Assembly: GCA_047967505.1 (NCBI GenBank)
Contig: CM106538.1
Length of the DNA: 64,000 bases
Direction: 5' to 3' (one strand)
Source of the DNA: Dipteris shenzhenensis
Taxonomy: Eukaryota; Polypodiophyta; Polypodiopsida; Gleicheniales
Shown here: positions 41,901-51,993 of the stretch, piece by piece
How positions within the stretch are numbered: the stretch's first letter is position 1
Layout: the number at the start of each line of letters is the position of its first letter
The notes under the pieces: model-generated
Databases searched by the model: none
What the model was told of the DNA's origin: nothing
What the model saw: only the letters and a program-made list of their open reading frames with translations
Position numbers and translations under genes: made by a program

Positions 41901-41990
41901 TCTAGTGACTCAGAAGAAGAGATGTTGGTTATATATGGTAAATGTTGCAATTGCAATTCTTTTAACATGCAATCCTTCTGAAATGCAATT
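38990..41990 (+). pseudogene. hAT-superfamily transposase (two BED fingers, DUF659-like core)
   Basis: A first BED-type finger (WKCNFCNQIFTTLAMRIRKHL, about 39045-39110) and a second (WRCNICHEEYRGSGSPTCKH, about 39940-40005) lie in separate exons with the R1 repeat between them. The core at 40470-40760 reads ILSDGWKNVSKRPLINVML and FRQSIDTSSEAKT, the DUF659 signature. After a frameshift near 40735 come SPCSCHYLDLVLEDW and 40828-41208 (LGIFKNHQCV, GTNYIMMQRLL). SAYMAWWTAKRDVL and the C-terminal dimerisation part WRGNCGASTPHLAMKVFSQ (about 41610-41670) complete it. Multiple stops. hAT transposases cut out their element by a hairpin mechanism with 8-bp target duplications; no TIR could be assigned. 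Confidence 0.9.
39477..39705 (+). repeat. R1 repeat, copy 2 (between the two BED exons)
   Basis: Same unit as 38606-38832. Its place inside the hAT gene suggests an intron duplicated together with flanking sequence. Confidence 0.88.
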
Positions 41991-42010
41991 TAAAATGCCA
42001 CTAAAAATGT

Positions 42011-42562
42011 AATTCTTTCATGTTGCAAACCTTTAAAAATGCAATTTAATTTGATATCAAAGTGTTTGTGAAAGATTTATAATTTCAATGATAGCTAATC
42101 TATGATAATTTTAAACATGCCAATTTTCACATCATCAAACAGAATAACGGCTTGTTATCATATTATAAAAGTGCACATTGTACACGATGGTGATTGACAG
42201 TTGTAGAGTTTGATCATAGTTTACATTTCAAGCTTTAAGCCACAGTCGGTAGAAGAAAACTATACATGTGCTTAGTTTTCAAAATTTATAAAAAGTGGCC
42301 AAAAAATTATACTATGAAGCTCATTTTTCAAAATTGTGAGCATCAAAAGATTTCTTGTGCATGTCAGGTCCATGTCGTGTTGCTAATTTTGTGGTCCACA
42401 TGAACAATTGCATCGTGTGCAATTGTTCAACCAAACGATGAATAAACCACACAACAACACCACCAATACCAAGGTGGACAAGATGGAGAGCAGAATGATT
42501 GTCATGGTGGGTAGATTTGCAGAGGTCTGAAGAAAAACAATTAAGTATTAATTGTGGAGGTA
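42011..42562 (+). repeat. Duplicated segment A2 (second copy at 50617-51176)
   Basis: About 550 bp with more than 93 percent identity by eye to 50617-51176; the other copy has one 13-bp insertion (ATTGCAGATTAAG). It follows the hAT C-terminal region and is probably its 3' flank. Non-coding. Confidence 0.93.
42402..42428. other. Conserved 11-bp palindrome (hairpin)
   Basis: GAACAATTGCA and its exact complement TGCAATTGTTC separated by TCGTG. Identical in the second copy at about 51017-51043. Confidence 0.75.
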
Positions 42563-42589
42563 TGAAGAAAAATAAGCATTAAAATTCCA

Positions 42590-43375
42590 CATCATTTATT
42601 TAAGTATTTCTCCTGGCCTGATTGAGAGGCCTGATTGAGACATAAACAAACATCTCTCCCTCTCTCTCTTTTACTCTCCCTCTCTCTATTTTCCTCTCTC
42701 CCTTTTACTCTCCCTCTCTTTCCTCTCTCTCTTTTACTCTCCCTCCCTCTCTTTCCTCCCTCTCTCTCTCTTTCAATCCCTCTCTTTCCATCTCTCAAAG
42801 AGCCTACTGACAGTCAGCCAGGTGAGGTGAATCCGATCGACCGAGGCGGGTCATCACCTGGCCTGACTAACCGACTCTAAAAGCTCTAGAATCTCATGAA
42901 AAGGCAGAAAGCGGGAGCTGTGGCAAGAAAGCGATAGGGGTGGTAATGGTGGGAGCGGGGTCCTTTTATAGGATTTGTCAAAGACACCGCCGATAACCTA
43001 CTTCTATCATGCGGTATCTCAATGTATAGGATTTCTTATCCTTCCCAATCGGACGATCTAGAGTATCACATGTGCCGATTGGACACATACCGCATGGTAC
43101 AGGCAAGTTACCAGCAGTGTCTACTGGTGCCCTAAAAACACTGTGCGGTAGAGATGAGGGACCGTGTGGGGCAAATCATACCGCTTGCTATGGCTAGCTA
43201 CCATGCGGCGATGTTCTCGTAATGGTACCATGCGGTAAGGACATACACCGCACAGTGGTCTTTCGGTCGATAGCCGGTGTAAAGAACCACATTTTTTACG
43301 TTTAGGGTGTTAGGATGCGATCTTTAATTGAAAAGTACGTATTTTTATTTAAAAAAACATACTTTTTTAATCCTT
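42590..43375 (-). repeat. Unclassified interspersed repeat with internal (GA)n tract, copy 2
   Basis: Inverted counterpart of 22625-23360. It is richer in CpG than copy 1 (ATACCGCATGG where copy 1 has ATACCATGCAG), and many differences are CG to TG or CA, so copy 1 appears more decayed. A TATA box and (TC)n tract (plus strand 42655-42785) are present. Confidence 0.78.
42964..42971 (-). promoter_or_regulatory. TATA box within repeat copy 2
   Basis: Minus-strand CTATAAAAGGACCCC. The corresponding place in copy 1 reads CTTATCAAAATACCCC, so the box is lost there. Confidence 0.5.
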
Positions 43376-43379
43376 GAAT

Positions 43380-44325
43380 ATCATAGAGAGTATAGAACAC
43401 ACAAATCATAGACAAAGTTGACCACACACATGCTATATTCTTGCATTGCTGAACAAAACAACTTTCAAGAAATTAATAATAACTTATAAGAATTGCATTT
43501 GATAAGTTACGAAATACATCATCTTCAAGTTACAAGATAACTAACAATAACAGGAAACCCTCACCAAAAAAACTATGTATTCAATTAGGAACAGTCGGAA
43601 AGATATGAACTTTGCAATCATTGCTTAGTATTCCGAAGATAACTCTCTCGCAAAAAGATCCGATCATGAGATTCCTAATTTCAGATACCATCTAGAAAGC
43701 GTATGAAAGCTAGGAGGCACACTTGACAGGTGGTGACTCTCCATGTCTGTAACTATGTAAGACATAATTTATGGGCTATTATTTAAATATTAGATATATA
43801 GTCAGCCAGTGGCTAGGAATTTGGAGCCAATTCTTGACTTGAACCCACTATAATGTTTTTGGTATCATTCTCGGGGAAATAAAAGCCCTTGTCATCATGC
43901 TGCAACATCCGACCAATCCAAGACTATGTTGAAAGGTAGAATCAAGATCCTGGTGCAATACCAAGGTTTAAGCTATTTCCAAACATAGTTGTCCTCTATC
44001 CCTAAAGAAAGTACATGACAAAATTGGGTGCCAAGATAGACCATTAAACTTGATTATGAAAATGTGATATGTGTTCATAAAAAGACAAAGATTTCTAAAT
44101 AATTCACCGTAGAGTGACTACTGAACATGTTTATTGAAATCATATCATTTGTTTGATTAGAAATGCGTGTGCTAAAAAATGATATGAAATATCAGTTGTA
44201 AACTATTAAGGCACATGTATCTTCATAATCATTTTGAGATTCAATTTCTTTTAGTAGTGACATTAGAGGCCCCCCAATGCTTTCTCATTCTAGCTTCCTT
44301 GAACCACTGTCTACCAAGTAGCATG
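43380..44325. other. Stretch without recognisable gene
   Basis: AT-rich, no motif and no repeat partner within the window apart from the extreme right end. Confidence 0.4.
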
Positions 44326-44328
44326 CCT

Positions 44329-45342
44329 GATACAGTGTGTCAATCTCTTCCATTTCCAAAACCATGAGATTGATACAAAAGACTAGTCCATATGGATTAT
44401 CTGGTTTCATATCATTCCTAGTGGTTGAACCCTTTTTTGGTCCACCATTTGCACTTTAAAATGTGTGGGATATGATTAAAATAATCCCATTTTCTTGTAC
44501 AACATCCAATAACACACTGATGAGCATGAAATTATACCTTTAATATGGGTACTTTATAATGGGCATCTCCAAGATTATTAGCATGGTATGCAGTTGATTC
44601 ATCTAGACACTGGGTCATTTCCTCCATGAAATATTGATGTCACTGAATCATTCTCTTTTAATAGTTTCTTTACCATCTACTTTCGAACTTCTAGCACCAT
44701 GTGTATATTTGGTTTACTATAGTTAGCACATGTGTCTATTTCAAAGCTTTGAACAAATATATGGATAGTTTTTATGTTCTGGAACTTGTGACTTCACCTT
44801 GCTCCTGTCGGATTTCCTCCAGTCGATTTCTTGGCACCAATTAATTTTTCTTAGTTGATTGTATCTCATGTTATTGTGTTACTGTTCACGATAGTTCTTT
44901 GTCTATATACACATTTTGTGACTTTTGAATTTCTTGCAAGGCTTTGATTCTCAATTCTTCTTTGTCCTTCCCACTATTGTGTTTATCTTTCTTGTTTGAT
45001 TTTGTCACCTTTAGAATTTTTATTGTTCCTTTGGAGTGAGTGACTATAAGCACCATGACCTTCTATGGTTCATTTAGCATTTCCTCAATCTGTATACATG
45101 TTGAATAGTCACACTACATATGCACATCAATTAAATTGATTGCAGTTTCTTATGAGATATGTTTGACAGTTCTTCAATGATCATAGCACTCACAACCATT
45201 ACAATACCCCACTATTGCCTATGTTTGCTCCAAAGAGTGCAATCAGAGCCAGCCTAATGGCCATTTTTAAGGTAGTATTTGCAATCTTTATTAACGCCAA
45301 AACTTTGTCCCCATGCCTTTGACCTTTAATTCCATTTGTTTC
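44329..45342 (-). repeat. Duplicated segment A4 (second copy at 52543-53587)
   Basis: About 1.0 kb nearly identical to 52543-53587; this copy lacks about 31 bp present there (between TTCTTGTAC and CAACATCC near 44503). The minus strand has a coding-like block FKALKEAQVQNIVDRQ... IANTTLKMAIRLALIALFG (45468-45199) but no recognised domain. Confidence 0.9.
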
Positions 45343-45399
45343 TAGTCTACTGGTACTAATTGTTTCTCTTCTATATTTGCCAACTTCTTTCATACTTCT

Positions 45400-45960
45400 A
45401 GCACCATGTGTAGTAGTTTGTCTATCTACTATATTTTGAACTTGTGCCTCTTTCAAAGCTTTGAACAAATCTATGAATTGGTTCTTTATTTCAAAACTCG
45501 TGCCTTTCCCTTACACCTCTTGGATTTCCTCATATTGATTTCCTAGCATCAACTAATATTACTTAGTGGATTGTATGTCATCTTGTTATATTACTATCAC
45601 TATTCACCACAAGTCACATGTGCATCAATTAAATTGAATGCAGGTTCTTACCAAATACGTTTGAAATTTCTTGAATGATGATAGGTTTCACTTGTGGAAG
45701 CTGTTGCACTAAATCTAGTTCCATTCTTTTTAAACATTATTCCCAAAGCTAACAATCAAAATACTCTGCTCTTGGCTATGTTTGCACCACAGAGCACAAT
45801 TTGAGCTAGCCTTATTGCCATTTTAAAGATAGTATTGGCAATCTTTTTCCACACCAAGAAGTTGTTCCCATGCATTCGGCCTTTAAGGTCAATTTTTTCA
45901 CTCCTAGTTCTTGTCGTTACTTTGTTGGATTTGCACCAATAGTTGGGCTACAACAATGGG
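45400..45960 (-). repeat. Diverged tandem copy of the A4 coding-like block
   Basis: Segments at 45480-45600 and 45780-45890 align with 44750-44880 and 45215-45320 (GATTTCCT, TTGATTTCC, TATGTTTGCACCA, GCCATTTTAAAGATAGTATT). On the minus strand both encode HGxxxLxxxKIANTxxKMAIRLA, so the similarity is at protein level too. The family is unknown. Confidence 0.65.
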
Positions 45961-45999
45961 TTCTAGTGCAACTTGGTTTGCACTAGTTGCCGAGGGATG

Positions 46000-46825
46000 T
46001 GGAGCAACAAAATTTCATTGGGTGATTTTTTTGACACGCTATAGTGTAAAAATAATAGAATAGCCAATAGTAGCCTTATCATCCACATAAAACAAAACAC
46101 AAAGGATCAACAAACTTAGTTCCATTTTTGTGCAACATTTTGGGACTACACAAGCGAATACATTGAAAGGGACATACGTTCCTGAATCAGTTGGATGTAC
46201 AAAAATAATAACGTCAAGAAGGGGCACCAGAAACAAGCTATGATTAGGTGTTCTTGATCTCAAAGATGTTGACATACTTATTTATGATTTCAAACTTAAA
46301 AATGATAGACGCTTAAGGAATAAGATAATAGATATCCTCTTTGATAAGGCTCCATCCTATGCCACATGTCTTGCTGATTGATTCTTCTCTAGACTCACAT
46401 GATCACAAATGGAAGGCACATATTAGGTCTTCACAAAAACAAAGAGAATGTTCTTGCTAAAATGGTGCCAAGGCCGATGGATTATCTAGTTCTGAATTAT
46501 CATCAAATCAAGACAATGACCTTGATTATGATGAAACTATAGGTGTTGATACACAAGCGGATGCACTTGCACTTCTTTGGAATATCTCAGTACACACTTT
46601 TCAATTTACTTGAAAATGTTAGCAAATCATAAGGACTACATATTGTCTTTTTTAGAATTATGTAAATGTCCACAATTTTCAAAAAGAAACCTTAAATTTA
46701 GGCCTCTTTTTTGCATGTTCTATTTTTTACATAACGATGCTTTGCAAGAAATTTTTTTATTATGATAAAATAAGGCTCAAATTTTTTATTTTTTATTTAA
46801 GCCGATACGCTCTTATCTTTACTGT
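46000..46825. other. Stretch without recognisable gene
   Basis: A minus-strand frame at 46275-46039 is hydrophobic and lacks any known domain; nothing else stands out. Confidence 0.4.
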
Positions 46826-46829
46826 GAGC

Positions 46830-47450
46830 TCTTATCTTTACTCTGAGCGTGTTCTTGTTCGTCTTAATCGTCAATGTAACCTTCTTCTTATTTGTATTTC
46901 GCTATGTTGCCTCTCTCCCCGTGGGTGATTCGCAAATCAAATCAAGAAGATGCTTGGGGAGAAGATTGGCCTCGCTCTACGGATTCAAGTTTAGGTTGAT
47001 AAAATTTTGCAAACTAGAGCGAGGCAAATAAAGCTAGCAACAAAAAGATCACTGAAAACGTGTGGGAAGCCTCTTTGCATCGCTCCCTTAGTAAAACTTC
47101 GCCATAACTTCATGATCACAATAGCGGCACCTCAATTGTTGAGTGTTCGCCCTTCTACGAGCTTCTATTCCCTTTTACACTCGGTTTTACTGCAAATCAT
47201 GGAATTTCTGTGTACAACCAAAAGAGCCCGGATTGGAGCCTATCACGTGCTCCTTAATTATTTATTCTAGGCGTATAATGCACTCCCGATTTCTATCGTT
47301 ATGCGCGATTTTTTCTAATTGTGCTCCATTGTTCGTATGCCGCGTACGTTATATCTTCGCAAGGTAGTTAAGTCATTTTCATGCCATCTGATCTTGGAGA
47401 AAGTGAGTTATGGCTTTTTTATGCAAGATGGTTTTGATTCGTCCGACTTA
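46830..47450. other. CpG-richer single-copy stretch without assigned gene
   Basis: CG dinucleotides are clearly more frequent (GAGCGAGGC, TCGCCCTTC, CGCGTACG) than in the transposon-rich flanks. Several short frames exist, one with a hydrophobic start (46849-47031) but without an ATG. This may be the promoter or UTR territory of an unseen gene. Confidence 0.35.
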
Positions 47451-47930
47451 ACTTCTTACATCTAGGGGAAGTGAATTACGGTCGGCAGGCCAGACCTGAC
47501 AGAAAAGTGAATGAAACGCGGCTTAAGTATTGAAACAAATATACTATATTAAACAAACATACTTCAAGCAGCTTGGCGCCAACCATACATATAGACTGGA
47601 TTGCCACACAATCCCTTGTAGTTCTTTGAGGTGAGGAGGGAATGACGGATGGAAATAACAAAACGCCACAACTAACTGGCTCACCCTTTTTGTGTTTACA
47701 ACCACCTCATCCAGCATACTTTTTATAAGTAAGAAGAGAAGCTCTTAAACCCATTTTGGGATCGTAGTAGCGGACGGAAAGCAGGCGCAAACTGCAGGAG
47801 AAATTATATATAAAGCTTCATCAGATCAAGAATCCGGAACGACGTCCATAATTACTTGCATATGGAAGTAAATTCGACTCGACAGACATCAAAGCAAACG
47901 CAAACAGGAAAAATAAACCCAAATATATGG

Positions 47931-48149
47931 CTACTCACGTCCACAAGCTGCACCCCAAAAGCACCCAGCTGTATAGCCAGTGTAGCAGCCGTCGTAGGTG
48001 ACAGTTGAGCTAAAAGGGCAATCAGAGTTGCTGCAAGTGCATGATCCTCGCTCTTGCCCGAACGCCGGGTCGGGGAAGCTGCACAGGAGAAGCAGTGCAA
48101 TCATGACGAACGGAGCAACAAGGGACTGGGTATGTGTAGCACGAGCCAT
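47931..48149 (-). CDS. Small secreted cysteine-rich peptide
   Basis: ATG at 48149 opens a 72-codon frame. Residues 1-31 form a classic signal peptide: a short polar start, the hydrophobic core APFVMIALLLLCSF, and a cleavage-type PAFG just before QERG. The mature part of about 40 residues has six Cys (CTC, DC, GC, GC, AC order) among Gly/Ser/Tyr/Thr, suggesting three disulphides. A TATAAG lies 75 bp upstream (48224-48229) and the 5' leader is short. The stop codon TAG sits inside a good 5' splice site (GTGAGT, 47938-47933), so a spliced form could have another C-terminus. I do not recognise the Cys spacing as a defensin, thionin, LTP or snakin. Likely extracellular; role unknown. Best gene candidate of the window. 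Confidence 0.68.
   Translation of the reverse strand: MARATHTQSLVAPFVMIALLLLCSFPDPAFGQERGSCTCSNSDCPFSSTVTYDGCYTGYTAGCFWGAACGRE
47933..47938 (-). other. Candidate 5' splice site in the cysteine-rich peptide gene
   Basis: GGAC|GTGAGT right after the codons for the last Cys and Gly. If used, the reading frame leaves through an intron and the peptide ends differ; the acceptor could not be located. Confidence 0.45.
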
Positions 48150-48223
48150 TCTTATGAGAAGTTGTGACTGAATAGAAGATTCAAGCGACGAGTTGAGCTT
48201 TAAAATTTTACAACAGAAATGAA

Positions 48224-48229
48224 CTTATA
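48224..48229 (-). promoter_or_regulatory. TATA box of the cysteine-rich peptide gene
   Basis: Minus-strand CTATCTATAAGTTC, 75 bp before the ATG, leaving room for a roughly 45-base leader. Confidence 0.5.
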
Positions 48230-48244
48230 GATAGACTCTCTTCA

Positions 48245-48660
48245 ATGTTCATGCTGTTGCGTCGAAGCTCTAGATGGCATACCTGTACACGTTTTCCATA
48301 CATTTACAAATCTTCGCAAGGAATCTACCGGGGTGCCGCTGTCCGGCACGGCAGCCGTGCAACAAAACCCACATGGCACGGATGGCACTCACACATCACA
48401 ATCCTGAGCATTGGCACAGTGAGATCATGTCTCTGAAATTGGAATCATGCTGCGAGCTGCACCTCGCCGCTCGCAAGCTTCCCGTGACCGGTCGCCACTC
48501 GCAACAAAACCCAGGAGGCAAAACGAAACTGGTGTCTTTCGGGCTATACATCCGGACTGCTGGTCTCTTTCGGGTTATACATAAAAAATGCATGATTTGA
48601 ATTTTTAAAAAATCCAAAGGGTTAAGCTCCCGCAAGTTCTGGCCGAATTGGAGTAAGGGA
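48245..48660. other. CpG-rich upstream region
   Basis: Contains ACCGGGGTGCCGCTGTCCGG, CGCCGCTCGC and GACCGGTCGCC; the highest CpG density in the window. It lies upstream of the cysteine-rich peptide gene on its strand and may be a methylation-free promoter region. Two copies of GGGCTATACAT / GGGTTATACAT occur near 48541 and 48570. Confidence 0.45.
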
Positions 48661-48684
48661 ATGTATATTTATCTTTGACATATA

Positions 48685-48885
48685 ATGGCGACTTTCCCCT
48701 ATATGTTTTCAGTTATCTTTCTATCGCTACCTTTATTTGCCTTGCTATGGTTGCAAAATCTCATCGAGCCAAAACTAAATCCGTGGAGCAGGACCACGAT
48801 TAGATTTGAGAAAGAGTATGGAGAGAGGTCACGTGGATACATGATTTATATTAGATTGAGAGAATGGTTTTCTGACTCAAAATAA
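48685..48885 (+). CDS. Short ORF with hydrophobic N-terminus, hypothetical
   Basis: 66 codons from ATG at 48685 to TAA. Residues 4-24 (FPYMFSVIFLSLPLFALLWL) form one membrane or signal segment, followed by a basic, Arg-rich tail (RFEKEYGERSRGYMIYIRLR). A TATA-like ATGTATATTTATC lies about 25 bp upstream, which is rather close. No family is recognised. It could be a small membrane peptide or the first exon of a larger gene, or chance. Confidence 0.25.
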   Translation: MATFPYMFSVIFLSLPLFALLWLQNLIEPKLNPWSRTTIRFEKEYGERSRGYMIYIRLREWFSDSK

Positions 48886-48967
48886 AGGTCACTTTACATT
48901 CACTTTAATTTCATCCTTGCAGGCTATGTGAGTATTCTTGTAGCCAACCCAATTGAAAATTCCTCAG

Positions 48968-49125
48968 TTACGAGTGCACCTAAGATTCTTTACGTTGTAT
49001 GTTGCTCGTGTTGATGGAATAACGTGTTGGAGGTCGTTCTCCTAAGTTCATGAAAGAACTCTAGTTACGAGTGCACCTTAGATTCTTTACGTTGCATGTT
49101 GCTTGTGTTGATGGAATAACGTTGA
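48968..49125. repeat. Two-copy direct repeat, about 57 bp, spaced 99 bp
   Basis: TTACGAGTGCACCTAAGATT...GTTGATGGAATAACG occurs at 48968-49024 and again at 49067-49124 with three substitutions. Confidence 0.85.
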
Positions 49126-49980
49126 TTGCATAAAAGATAGAGCACTATACTGCCTTTATAACTACTATAACCTCTTCCATATACTCACCCCTACCCCAAA
49201 CACCGGACACCGTAGACTCCCTCAACCTTGGAAGCTCCAAGTAATTGGATTAAGATTAGTACCATGTAAAATAGGATCAATGGAAGCAAGTTTGGGATCA
49301 AAATTTGGATGCATAAGTTTGGTTTGGGGGGTTTGGTGGGGATTTGGGCCATTTTTGGCACTTTTGAAAAAATTCAATTTTTTTGGGAAGAGGGTACCCG
49401 CGAGTCACTTTTTGGGGATGAGGACCACCACAAGGCTGTAAAGAGAGAACTTTGAGGAAGTGGGGGCCACCTCCAAGTGGGAGAGGGAGGTTGACTTTTT
49501 GGGACCCCCAAGGGCCTTGGGACATGTACCTTTTCGTCCCCATATGGGGATGATGGGACCATCCATAGGCCTTGTTCGGTCTTAATCCATTTTGCTAATC
49601 CACTCCTTATGAGGCCCTTTTTAAGTCCGAAATTCCCCTAATGATGAACTAGAATTTGCTACATTTTTTTATTTTTGTAAATATGAGTTGCTATAATTTC
49701 CTTACAAGACCCAACATCTGATCCAAATGCTAAGAAATGTTGCTTTATGCGAGTTGTCAGTAGTAAATTTGTGCCAATAATATTTGCATTCTACTAGAAT
49801 GACTAATGCTAAAAGTTATTAAATCTTGGGTATAAGTACTTCAAGATTATGAATAGAGAAAATAGATATCAGCATGGATTTGTGGGGGAATTAAAATGGG
49901 CATTTTAATTCGCCGAATTATAACGTTTCAAATATTTTTTGACCCCCCCAGGAGCGTTTTAAACCGCCCCCTCCATGATT
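49126..49980. other. Stretch without recognisable gene; G-rich at 49315-49560
   Basis: GGGGGGTTTGG, GGGGCCACC and GGGACCCCC runs give low-complexity frames on the minus strand. No motif. Confidence 0.4.
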
Positions 49981-49984
49981 TTTA

Positions 49985-50200
49985 ACCGAGACCGACTCCA
50001 ACCTGTTATCGCACAGTAAAACCACCTACCATGTGGTATCATGGTTGGTATACCTGTCGGTGTTCACCTATACCGCACGAAGGATGTATACACCGCACGG
50101 TCCCAAGCATATACCGTGCAGGTTTGTGACATATACTGAGCGGTATTATAAGCATACTGTGTGGTGCAATTTCTTATATATACTAATTTGTGCTGACCTC
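49985..50200 (+). repeat. Short relative of the GA-tract repeat family
   Basis: ACCATGTGGTATCATGG, TATACCGCACGAAGG, ACACCGCACGGTCCC and GAGCGGTATTATAAG are the same kind of ATACCGCATGGTA motifs as in 43000-43270. The rest of that repeat is not seen. Confidence 0.45.
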
Positions 50201-50257
50201 GTACTATTCACATTCTCGAGAATCTAGCTTTGCTTGGAGTCTTAGAAGGACAAGAAA

Positions 50258-51176
50258 AAAGGGATAAAGAAAGCTTCCAAAATAATTTGTGAGTTTTTAT
50301 ATCCTTTGAAAAAGTGTCCAGTGTCAGTGGTGGGCTCGCTTAGGCCAGTTGTTATCTACCCACACTAGGATGCAAAATGGATAAATGGATAAAGATTGTT
50401 TTTTAAATAATGTTTTCATGTGAATATATTTGAAGTTATTTTCACAAAAAAAGGAGAAATGTTTTTTTTCATAGACACTATCTTTTAAAATTTAGTGAAA
50501 TCTCACATTTATAATAGTTTACTAGCTATATAGCCTATAGATTACAAAAAACTAGTAAAAAATATATATAAGATTAATTGTAAGTATTTATGTGCCAATG
50601 GGGAGTCTGCTTATGCAATTCTTTCATGCTGCAAACCTTTTTAAATGCAATTTATTTGATATCAAAGTGTTTGTGAAAGATTTATAATTTCAATGATAGC
50701 TAATCTATGATAATTTTCAAACATGCCAATTTTCACATCAATAAACATAATAACGGCTTGTTATCATATTATAAAAGTGCACATTGTACACGATGGTGAT
50801 TGACAGTTGTAGTGTTTGATCATAGTTTACATTTCAAGCTTTAAGCCACAGTTGGTAGAAGAAAAGTATACATGTGCTTAGTTTTCAAAATTTATAATTG
50901 CAGATTAAGTGGCCAAAAAATTATACTATGAAGCTCATTTTTCAAAAATTGTGAGCATCAAAAGATTTCTTGTGCATGTTAGGTCCATGTTGTGTTGCTA
51001 ATTCTGTGGTCCACATGAACAATTGCATCGTGTGCAATTGTTCAACAAAACAATGAATAAACCACACAACAACACCACCAACACCAAGATGGACAAGATG
51101 GAGAGCAGAATGATCGTCATGGTGGGCAGATTTGCGGAGGTCTGAAGAAAAGCAATTAAGTATTAATTGCGGAGGT
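50258..51176 (+). mobile_element. Internally deleted copy of the hAT locus (A1 joined to A2)
   Basis: 50258-50615 equals 37854-38201 and 50617-51176 equals 42011-42562, so the transposase gene (38202-42010, 3.8 kb) is precisely absent. The junction TTATG|CAATTC shows only a few bases of microhomology. This is the structure expected of a Ds-like deletion derivative of a hAT element, although the outer ends and TIRs are not defined. Confidence 0.78.
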
Positions 51177-51177
51177 A

Positions 51178-51993
51178 GATTGCTTATTTAATTGATTTTT
51201 TCTTGGTGTAGTGCACTATGTTCAATGCTATATGGTGTGAGGGCAAGCATTTTCGAACACAACGGATTGATGATAAGAGAAACACACAAGATTGCAGCGT
51301 CATTGCTAGCTTTGAGGAAGCCAATGGAGCCATGGATGCAAATTATTGTGGCATAATCCAAGATATTATTAAGCTTGACTTTCGACGCTTCTTTGTGTAT
51401 GTTTTGGATGTAAAGTGGTTTAAGGAAGTGGTGGAAAGAGGCCCCAATGCAACAATCAAATGCCATGCAAGTGGCTTTGTAACTATTGACTCCACAAAGT
51501 TTTGGCAAAGTAGGAAGGACACACTAGTACTACCGCAACAATGTGAACAGGTACTGTGCACACATATAAAAATACTCGCTCTTAAATATTTGATGCAAGG
51601 AAAATAACATGATTGTATTTGTGTTTGAATTAGGTTGTCTATCAGCCAATGGTGAATAATAATAGATGGTGGCATGTCATACCTATTATGCCACGTTCCA
51701 AAGTGATGTATAGTACATTTACTAATATGGAGCGTATGGAGGATGATCATGGCCATGGACATGATGATGACCGTGATACGAGAGAGGAGGATGATCATGA
51801 GATAGGAGATATAGATATTGAGGCCATTACCCATGAGGATGAGCCTACCATTGGTGATGCTGATTTCGATGAGCACATGAGTAGCACAAGTAGTAGTGGG
51901 TTGAATGTATTTGTAGATCTAAACACTTGTTTGGATTTTGAAGTAGATAGTTTGGCAAGGGTTGATCTCTTTGAGGATGAGATTGAACCGTAG
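51178..51993 (+). pseudogene. TNP2-like DUF4216 region, second copy (well preserved)
   Basis: Exon 1 (about 51218-51550) encodes IWCEGKHFRTQRIDDKRN, YCGIIQDIIKLDFRRFFVYVL and TKFWQSRKDTLVLPQQCEQ without interruption. A GT-AG intron (51551-51633) follows, then exon 2 (51634-51993) with NNRWWHVIPIMPRSKV, an Asp/His/Glu-rich region and a natural stop. It has neither the one-base deletion nor the in-frame TAG found in the copy at 36.1-36.9 kb, so it was not derived from that copy as it stands today. Its left side is cut by the hAT derivative; the catalytic part is missing. Confidence 0.88.
51551..51633 (+). other. Intron of the TNP2-like gene
   Basis: GTACTG ... TTTGAATTAG, 83 bp. The same intron is at 36420-36511 in the other copy, where it is 92 bp because of a small indel. 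Confidence 0.85.

Noticed and set aside
42530-42570. Helitron 3' end suggested by the hairpin at the end of segment A2
   Set aside because: No CTRR terminus follows the hairpin and no TC start is apparent at the left end.
46039-46275. FYVDD string reminiscent of a reverse transcriptase box
   Set aside because: No other RT motif before or after it, and the residues around it are not of RT type.
46849-47031. Signal-peptide-like frame
   Set aside because: Begins with GTG and has no upstream ATG in frame before a TGA; unlikely as a eukaryotic gene start.
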